In this document: piece after piece, positions 14,040 to 18,589 of the stretch
Numbering within the stretch: the first letter of the stretch is position 1
How the letters are laid out: each line of letters opens with the position of its first letter
Assembly: GCA_000715635.1 (NCBI GenBank)
Contig: KL569102.1
Coordinates: forward strand, 1,520-20,108
DNA length: 18,589 bases
DNA from: Streptomyces violaceus
GTDB lineage: Bacteria > Actinomycetota > Actinomycetes > Streptomycetales > Streptomycetaceae
Reading direction: 5' to 3'
The notes under the pieces: model-generated
What the model was told of the DNA's origin: nothing
Databases searched by the model: none
Seen by the model: only the letters and a program-made list of their open reading frames with translations
Position numbers and translations under genes: made by a program

Positions 14040-14068
14040 AGAGTACCGGGGCTCACCACAAGGGTCAA
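14040..14068 (-). promoter_or_regulatory. Vegetative promoter of rplM-rpsI
   Basis: On the minus strand TTGACC (14068-14063), a 17-nt spacer and TACTCT (14045-14040) form a near-consensus housekeeping (HrdB-type) promoter. It is the best promoter in the window and begins ten bases past the stop of the upstream small gene. Confidence 0.85.
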
Positions 14069-14077
14069 AACGCGGGC

Positions 14078-14413
14078 TCACCGTCGACGATCGAACACGC
14101 AGACGCACAGGCCGGCACACAGCGTGACCGCCCTCCTCAGCGTCCGGCGCCGGACCGGCCGCACATACGGAAACACCGGCGACAGCAACACATCGACGGC
14201 CACCGCGACGCCCCACCGCAGCACGGATCCGCCACCGCGCGGGCGACGGCACGCCCTCAGTACCGCCAGCCCGGCCGGCAGCCCGACCGTCGGCCACGAC
14301 AGCAGGCACACCAGCAGCGCCACGGCCACCAGTACCCGCGAGGACCCCACCCACAGGCTCCCGCTCACGAGTCGCCCCAACCACCCGGAGATGTCGCCTT
14401 TGCCCGTCCGCAT
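14078..14413 (-). CDS. Small membrane protein of unknown function, 111 aa
   Basis: The frame from ATG 14413 to TGA 14078 has third-position GC near 85-90%, as real genes here do. It begins MRTGKGDISGWLGRLVSG. It holds two to three hydrophobic segments: VLVAVALLVCLLSW, VGLPAGLAVLRA and VLRWGVAVAVDVLLSPVF. A basic linker and a Cys/Arg-rich end (LCAGLCVCVFDRRR) complete it. There is no recognised domain. No Shine-Dalgarno sequence is present, but TAGCGT stands exactly seven bases before the ATG, matching the leaderless pattern of its neighbours and fixing the start. It is divergent from the next membrane protein gene, and its stop lies just before the rplM promoter. Confidence 0.6.
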   Translation of the reverse strand: MRTGKGDISGWLGRLVSGSLWVGSSRVLVAVALLVCLLSWPTVGLPAGLAVLRACRRPRGGGSVLRWGVAVAVDVLLSPVFPYVRPVRRRTLRRAVTLCAGLCVCVFDRRR

Positions 14414-14420
14414 GGGAGGA

Positions 14421-14426
14421 ACGCTA
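14421..14426 (-). promoter_or_regulatory. -10 box TAGCGT, leaderless promoter of the small membrane gene
   Basis: On the minus strand TAGCGT is followed by 7 nt (TCCTCCC) and ATG 14413. No -35 is obvious. Confidence 0.5.
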
Positions 14427-14474
14427 AGGGCCACGAGGCCGATCCGGGCGGACCAGCACACCCCATGTCCCGTC

Positions 14475-14480
14475 TAAGAT
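14475..14480 (+). promoter_or_regulatory. -10 box TAAGAT, leaderless promoter
   Basis: TAAGAT is followed by 7 nt (GCGCCAC) and ATG 14488. There is no ribosome binding site. An ATG at 14479 is in frame but overlaps the box. Confidence 0.6.
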
Positions 14481-14487
14481 GCGCCAC

Positions 14488-15360
14488 ATGAGCTATGGGC
14501 AGGGGGGACCCCAGTCCCAGTGGGATCCCTGGAAACCGCAGTCGCAGCAGCCCTGGAACAGCGGGGGCGGCGGCCAGTCTCCGGACTGGGCCGCGCTCGC
14601 CGAGGCGTCCGAGTCGCGTAACAAACGACGCCGGCTGCTGCTGGTCGGCGGCGGCGCGGTCGCCACCGTCGCTATCGGTGCGGCCGTCGCCGTGGCCGTG
14701 GTCTCGGCCAACGGCGACAACCAGGGGAACAACCCGGCCGCCCTGCCCTCGGCGGACATCCCGAGCGGGTCGCCCTCCGGCCCGTCGTTCGCCCCGACCA
14801 GCGCACCGCCCCCGCTGGACCCGAAGGACTTCGTCGCCAGCGCGAAGAAGGACAAGGCTCCGCTCGGCCCGGACACCCTCTTCCCCGGCACCCAGCTGAC
14901 CATGGGCGAGACGGTTTACAAGAAGGGCCCCACGGCCGACACGAAGAGCTGTGCCACGGCGGCGGGAGGCACGCTCCCCAAGGTCCTCAAGGCGAACGAC
15001 TGCACACGCCTGATACGAGTCACCTACTCCAAGGACGGCATCGCCGTGACGGTCGGTGTGGCGGTCTTCGACACCGAGGCCCAGGCGGTCAAGGCCAAGG
15101 GCCAGGCCAACAAGAGGAGCTTCGTCAAGTCGCTCTCCGGCGGCGGTGTGAAGGGCTTCTGCGAGTCCGGGTTCTGCCGCACGACCAGCAACTCCTACGG
15201 CCGTTACGCCTACTTCACCAACGCAGGCTTCACCAACGGCAAGGATGTGACGCCCGAGGACACCGCTGTCTTCAAGACCGGCAACGACCTGGCCCAGTTC
15301 ACGTTCAACCAGATCCGCCGCCGCGGCGAGGCCCAGGCGTCGGCAGCGGCCAACGAGTGA
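14488..15360 (+). CDS. Single-pass membrane protein with extracytoplasmic domain
   Basis: The product is 290 aa from ATG 14488. The N-terminus is Gln/Gly/Pro/Trp-rich (SYGQGGPQSQWDPWKPQSQQ), a common actinomycete cytoplasmic tail. A basic patch (NKRRR) and one membrane helix follow (LLLVGGGAVATVAIGAAVAVAVV, about 51-73). Next comes a Pro/Ser/Ala linker (about 80-110), then a globular outer domain of about 170 residues. That domain has four Cys (KSCAT, NDCTR, FCESGFC), giving likely disulfides, and ends in an Ala/Glu tail. Orthologues are, to my memory, common in Streptomyces near rplM, without known function. It converges on the NlpC/P60 gene, with 22 bp between stop codons, inside a shared hairpin. 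Confidence 0.82.
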   Translation: MSYGQGGPQSQWDPWKPQSQQPWNSGGGGQSPDWAALAEASESRNKRRRLLLVGGGAVATVAIGAAVAVAVVSANGDNQGNNPAALPSADIPSGSPSGPSFAPTSAPPPLDPKDFVASAKKDKAPLGPDTLFPGTQLTMGETVYKKGPTADTKSCATAAGGTLPKVLKANDCTRLIRVTYSKDGIAVTVGVAVFDTEAQAVKAKGQANKRSFVKSLSGGGVKGFCESGFCRTTSNSYGRYAYFTNAGFTNGKDVTPEDTAVFKTGNDLAQFTFNQIRRRGEAQASAAANE

Positions 15361-15386
15361 CGGGCCGCCGCCGCGCGCCCGGTCAC
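15357..15386. terminator. Hairpin shared by two convergent stop codons
   Basis: GTGACGGGC (15357-15365) pairs with GCCCGGTCAC (15377-15386) with one bulged G and an 11-nt loop. Each arm contains one of the facing stop codons, so the stem can end transcription both ways. Confidence 0.5.
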
Positions 15387-16468
15387 AGCCTCTTCGCGCT
15401 GCGCAGCGTCTTGGCGTAGTAGCCGTTGCCGTCCAGCCGGGACACTCCGCCGACATCGCCGATGGTCGGTCCGTTGACCTCCTCGCGGCTGGAGACGAAG
15501 AGCAGGTGGCCCTCGGTGTCGTAGCCGAGCACCATGCCGACGTGGTCCAGGCGCTGTTTCGTCCGGGTGTCGAGCTTGAAGAAGACGAGGTCGCCGGGCT
15601 GGAGCTGGTCGATGCCGGTGGGCCGGTCCTTGGGCGAGACGCCGGTGAGCGGCAGGACATCGGCGCCCTGCTCGGAGCGGGCCATGCCGTTGGCGGTGCG
15701 CGGCAGGCCGTCGCCCGAGTCGTCCGAGGACATGAGCGGGTAGCGGGCGCGGTACCCGAACACCATCCGCATGTATCCCGAGCAGTCCGTCGACCGGGCG
15801 CGCGCGGCTTCCGGTTGCCCGATCACGCCGTCCCGGAAGGGGTACGGGACGCCGAGGTAGTCGTAGAAGTCGGACTGCTCCAGGCGCAGGTCGCCACCCT
15901 CCGCCCCGCTCGCGTTGAGGGGCCCGAAGTTGGCGTCACCGGCGTAGACGGTGCCCTGCTCGTCCTTCTTCTGTTTGGCGCCCGCGACGTACTGGAAGGC
16001 GATGGCCAGGAGGTCGTCCTCCTTGCTGGACTCGTACTCCGCGTACCAGTCCTTGAACCACTTCTGCTTGTCCGCGCCCTTCTTCCAGGACTCGGGCATG
16101 AGGCGGACCCAGTCCGTCGAGGAGACCTTGGAACTCGTCGACGAGGGCTCGGCGAAGGTGCGGGCCGGTCCGGTCAGGGTCGCGGTGCGTGCCCCGTCGG
16201 TGAACACCGCCTTGACCTGGCCGTCGGCTCCGCGCAGCACGGAGCGGGCGGGGTTCTCCAGCCGGGACCAGCTCTCCCCGCCCTTGTCGCGGGTCTTCGC
16301 CGCGCCGCCTGCCCGGTCCGAGCCGTCCAGCACGCCGACGTTCGTGATCTCCGGGACGCCCTTGTCCTCCTGCTTGCGCAGCTCCACGGTGAGGTAGCCG
16401 GACGTCGCGACGAGCGCCAGCACCACGAGGCCGGAGAGGACCGGCCGCGATTTCTTCTTCCCTGCCAT
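15383..16468 (-). CDS. Exported NlpC/P60 (C40) peptidase of the pgs locus
   Basis: The 361-aa product starts at ATG 16468 behind AGGAGAG. A basic start (MAGKKKSRP) and one hydrophobic segment (about 10-26) anchor or export it. A middle region (about 80-200) is SH3-like or helical. The C-terminal NlpC/P60 domain has Cys229 in STDCSGYMRMVFGY, then the PGDLVFFKLD strand, His309 in LDHVGMVLGYD and a third polar residue in the HLLFVSS strand. C40 enzymes cut gamma-D-glutamyl bonds in peptidoglycan, and Bacillus PgdS of this family cuts poly-gamma-glutamate. Being last in a pgsB-pgsC operon, 40 bp behind pgsC, a role in trimming or releasing the polymer is a reasonable inference. A cell-wall hydrolase role is the alternative. 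Confidence 0.88.
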   Translation of the reverse strand: MAGKKKSRPVLSGLVVLALVATSGYLTVELRKQEDKGVPEITNVGVLDGSDRAGGAAKTRDKGGESWSRLENPARSVLRGADGQVKAVFTDGARTATLTGPARTFAEPSSTSSKVSSTDWVRLMPESWKKGADKQKWFKDWYAEYESSKEDDLLAIAFQYVAGAKQKKDEQGTVYAGDANFGPLNASGAEGGDLRLEQSDFYDYLGVPYPFRDGVIGQPEAARARSTDCSGYMRMVFGYRARYPLMSSDDSGDGLPRTANGMARSEQGADVLPLTGVSPKDRPTGIDQLQPGDLVFFKLDTRTKQRLDHVGMVLGYDTEGHLLFVSSREEVNGPTIGDVGGVSRLDGNGYYAKTLRSAKRL

Positions 16469-16508
16469 GTGTTCTCTCCTGGGTTCTCGGTCGCCGTGAC
16501 GCCGGTTC

Positions 16509-16991
16509 TCAGACGGTGGGCATGATGCCGAGCAGCAGCCCGGCGGCGACGACGATGTAGGCCATGAGCGAGACGGTGCCGGTCGCCAGCAGCGTCGCCC
16601 CCTTGGGCTGGCGGACCATCTGGTACGCGATCAGGCCGGGCACGATGAAGCCGAGGGTCTGGTTGCCGTACAGCAGCGGGAACTCGATCGAGAGCACGAT
16701 CATCACGGTGGCCTGGAGCAGCACGCCCAGCAGGACCACCGCGGCGAACAGCCGCTTGCCGTAGAGGATCACCAGCCGCTGCATGACCTTGGTGCCGGCA
16801 TAGGTGAGGGCGGTGACGCCGACCACCATGGCCGCCCGCTGGAGGTCCTCGATGAGGGTCAGGGCGAGCCAGCCCGGCGTGATCATGCCCCCGGGCGACA
16901 GGTTGGTGGTCAGGTAGCACAGCAACGAGAAGAACAGGCCGATGGCGATGCCGAGGGCGGCCATCTCGGGGGTCAGGGCGGCGGTGGTCAA
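16509..16991 (-). CDS. pgsC: Poly-gamma-glutamate synthesis membrane protein PgsC/CapC
   Basis: The 160-aa protein has about four to five membrane segments (GIAIGLFFSLLCYLTT, MVVGVTALTYAGT, LFAAVVLLGVLLQAT, a C-terminal MAYIVVAAGLLLG). It carries the PgsC/CapC landmarks: GGMITPGWLAL, RLVILYGKRLFAAV (Bacillus KFMILYGRRKFAAM) and GFIVPGLIAYQMVRQ (Bacillus IIVPGLIANTIQRQ). PgsC pairs with PgsB to form the glutamate-polymerising core in the membrane. The start is TTG 16989-16991 with GGAG six bases upstream, giving MTTAALTPEMAALG. The open frame extends to 17147, but the extra 52 residues overlap the pgsB end and look non-coding. It lies between pgsB and the NlpC/P60 gene, all leftward. Confidence 0.92.
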   Translation of the reverse strand: MTTAALTPEMAALGIAIGLFFSLLCYLTTNLSPGGMITPGWLALTLIEDLQRAAMVVGVTALTYAGTKVMQRLVILYGKRLFAAVVLLGVLLQATVMIVLSIEFPLLYGNQTLGFIVPGLIAYQMVRQPKGATLLATGTVSLMAYIVVAAGLLLGIMPTV

Positions 16992-17077
16992 CGGGGTCTC
17001 CGGGCACGGGTACGGGTGCGGGTTCGGTACGGGGCGATCGGCGGTCCTGCGCGAGGCGCTCACCCCGCCCGTGGACG

Positions 17078-18568
17078 TCAGGAACGGGGAGGCTGTCCCC
17101 CGTCGTCGGTCGGGACGTACCCGTAGGGCTCGTCGGCGTACTGCCATGCCTGCTGGGGCTCAGCGGCGTACGGACCCTGCTGGTAGTGGGCTTGGCCGGG
17201 GTATCCGGCGTCGGCGTACGAACCCGACGGCTGGGCGGGGATGCGGACCACCGGGATCTCCTGGGTCTGGGAGGCCTGGTAGCGCTCCTCGTAGGCCATG
17301 GGGTACGAGGCGTAGGGGTCCAGGCGCGCCGGCTGGGCCGGCACGGCCGTGGCCGAGGGCGGCGCGGCGTCGGCGGTGGCGGACTCGTCCGCCGGGAGTT
17401 CGGCCAGGTACTCCAGCAGTTCCTCGCCCTGGCCGTGGATGTTGCCGATGGCGACCAGGGAGGAGTCGGCGGACAGGCGCTCCAGCAGGGCGGGCATGAA
17501 CTCCTCGGCGGACCGCCGTTCGCCCCCGAGGTCGACCGCGCGGTCGCGCCACTCGGCGGGGATGGCGTCGATCGCGCTCTTGGCGGGGTGCCCGATGACG
17601 AAGACGTGGTCCGGCTGGAGGTCGGGGATGATCTCGCCCATCTGCCCGTTGCGCTCCACGCGGTCGGGCCGGCAGTTGATCACGACGTTCAGCGGCCGGT
17701 GGATGGCTCCGAGGTCGAGCAGCTGGTTGATGTTCATCAGCGTCGACTCGGGGTCGTTGGCCGCGAAGACGTTGGCGAAGGCGAGCCGCTTGCCCTCGGG
17801 CGCCGCGTAGCGCTCGACGGACAGCACGCCGGGGTCCGGCGGGGCGTCGTACATGCCCTGCAGGGCGACCTGCCGTTCCACGCCGAGCAGGTCGGCCACG
17901 ACGAGGGCGATCGCGACGTTCTCCTTGAAGGTGAACCAGCTGAAGCCGCGCAGCTCCTCGTCGGTGACGGTCTCCGGGTCGGCGTAGACCAGCTTGCAGT
18001 TACGGGCGTCGGCCTCCTCCTGGAGGATGTGGAAGCGTTCCTTCTCGGCGGTGACGCAGATGCCGTCCTCCGGCATGGAGCGGCACAGCGACCGCGCCAC
18101 GTCGTCGAGGGTGGGCCCCATCTCGGCGAGGTGGTCCTCGCGGACGTTGCACAGCACGCCGATGGTGGAGCGGATCAGCTTGCTCTGGTTCACCTCTTGC
18201 AGGGCCGGCATGACGGCCATGCACTCGATGACGAGGGCGTCGGGCCGGTAGGTGGCGGCCCGGCGCACGATGCCGATCTGCTCCACCACGTTGGCGATGC
18301 CGAACTTGCGGTAGACGGGCTCCTCGGTGGCGTCCGGGTGGATGAACCGGGCCGCCGTGCCCGTGGTCTTCGCCACGGTGACCAGGTCGCCGCCGCGCAG
18401 CGCCCCGGCACACAGCCGGGTGATGGAGGACTTGCCGCGGATGCCGTTCACGAGCACGCGCGACGGGATGCTGTGCAGGCTGGCGTAGTGCCGGCGCTGT
18501 TCCACGATGCCCGCCACCAGCAGCAGCACACTGCCGGTGAGCAGGACGAAGTACAGATAGAGCACGGC
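17078..18568 (-). CDS. pgsB: Poly-gamma-glutamate synthase ligase subunit PgsB/CapB, 5' end cut by contig end
   Basis: PgsB is a Mur-ligase-like ATP-dependent amide ligase that joins glutamate through gamma bonds. The 496 visible residues start in a membrane helix (VLYLYFVLLTGSVLLLVAG). They then follow Bacillus PgsB closely: P-loop NGIRGKSSITR (41-51), AKTTGTAARFI, ECMAVMPALQE, NVREDHLAEMGPTLDD, DAPPDPGVLS, FAANDPESTL, NCRPDRVER and AIGNIHGQGEELLEYL. The P-loop lies slightly further from the edge than in Bacillus, so only a few N-terminal residues should be missing. The true start codon is beyond the contig. After residue ~394, where Bacillus PgsB ends, there is an extra tail of ~102 residues rich in Tyr, Gln, Ala and Pro. 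PgsC follows 86 bp downstream. Confidence 0.94.
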   Translation of the reverse strand, partial: AVLYLYFVLLTGSVLLLVAGIVEQRRHYASLHSIPSRVLVNGIRGKSSITRLCAGALRGGDLVTVAKTTGTAARFIHPDATEEPVYRKFGIANVVEQIGIVRRAATYRPDALVIECMAVMPALQEVNQSKLIRSTIGVLCNVREDHLAEMGPTLDDVARSLCRSMPEDGICVTAEKERFHILQEEADARNCKLVYADPETVTDEELRGFSWFTFKENVAIALVVADLLGVERQVALQGMYDAPPDPGVLSVERYAAPEGKRLAFANVFAANDPESTLMNINQLLDLGAIHRPLNVVINCRPDRVERNGQMGEIIPDLQPDHVFVIGHPAKSAIDAIPAEWRDRAVDLGGERRSAEEFMPALLERLSADSSLVAIGNIHGQGEELLEYLAELPADESATADAAPPSATAVPAQPARLDPYASYPMAYEERYQASQTQEIPVVRIPAQPSGSYADAGYPGQAHYQQGPYAAEPQQAWQYADEPYGYVPTDDGGQPPRS

Positions 18569-18589
18569 CTGTCTCTTATACACATCTCT
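18569..18589. other. Sequencing adapter (Tn5/Nextera mosaic end), not genomic
   Basis: CTGTCTCTTATACACATCT (18569-18587) is identical to the reverse complement of the 19-bp Tn5 mosaic end used in Nextera libraries. It is the last thing in the window apart from two bases. Read on the minus strand it yields the false protein start MYKRQ. Confidence 0.97.

Noticed and set aside
14365..15660. A 431-codon minus-strand frame opposite the 290-aa membrane protein
   Set aside because: It is antisense to a gene with clear topology, and its sequence is low-complexity; it is a shadow frame.

Overview
The window looks like a contig end from a Streptomyces-type actinomycete. Evidence for this is the very high G+C with strong GC bias at third codon positions, GTG and TTG starts, GGAGG ribosome binding sites, many TANNNT-type -10 boxes placed 7 nt before start codons, and a chromosomal block (acpS, glmS, coaA, glmM, rpsI, rplM) whose proteins read as Streptomyces orthologues.

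Left part, 1-3588, is accessory. It holds the 3' end of a beta-helix (pectate-lyase-like) protein, a BtrH_N/DUF4872 protein divergent from a small membrane protein across a perfect 16-bp palindrome, and a solitary TnpB-like RNA-guided nuclease gene. The TnpB gene has an intact RuvC D-E-D set but no zinc ribbon. Its 3'-terminal ~235 nt contain three hairpins and probably double as the omega RNA.

Middle part, 3589-14077, is core metabolism. AcpS (ACP phosphopantetheinylation) is divergent from an ankyrin-repeat protein. A small secreted SH3-like protein converges on GlmS across a 15-bp-stem terminator. A DrrAB-type ABC exporter (ATPase and permease overlapping by 4 nt) is divergent from CoaA (pantothenate kinase). 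A DUF389 membrane protein converges on GlmM. The rplM-rpsI-glmM group runs leftward, with a clear TTGACC-N17-TACTCT promoter and a ~170-nt leader ahead of rplM, and a 14-bp-stem hairpin separating rpsI from glmM. GlmS and GlmM are consecutive enzymes toward UDP-GlcNAc. CoaA and AcpS sit at the two ends of CoA synthesis and CoA use.

Right part, 14078-18568, holds a small membrane protein and a divergent single-pass membrane protein, then a leftward set pgsB-pgsC-NlpC/P60. PgsB and PgsC are the ligase and membrane subunits of poly-gamma-glutamate synthase. No PgsA (CapA) is visible; an exported NlpC/P60 peptidase takes the third place, and PgsB carries an extra ~100-residue Tyr/Gln/Pro-rich tail. 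This locus and the TnpB/omega-RNA unit are the most interesting systems here.

The last 21 bases (18569-18589) are not genomic: they are the Tn5/Nextera mosaic-end adapter, so the apparent N-terminus of PgsB (MYKRQ) is an artefact and the gene is cut by the contig end. No stretch longer than 300 bases lacks a gene, and I saw no tRNA, rRNA or CRISPR array.
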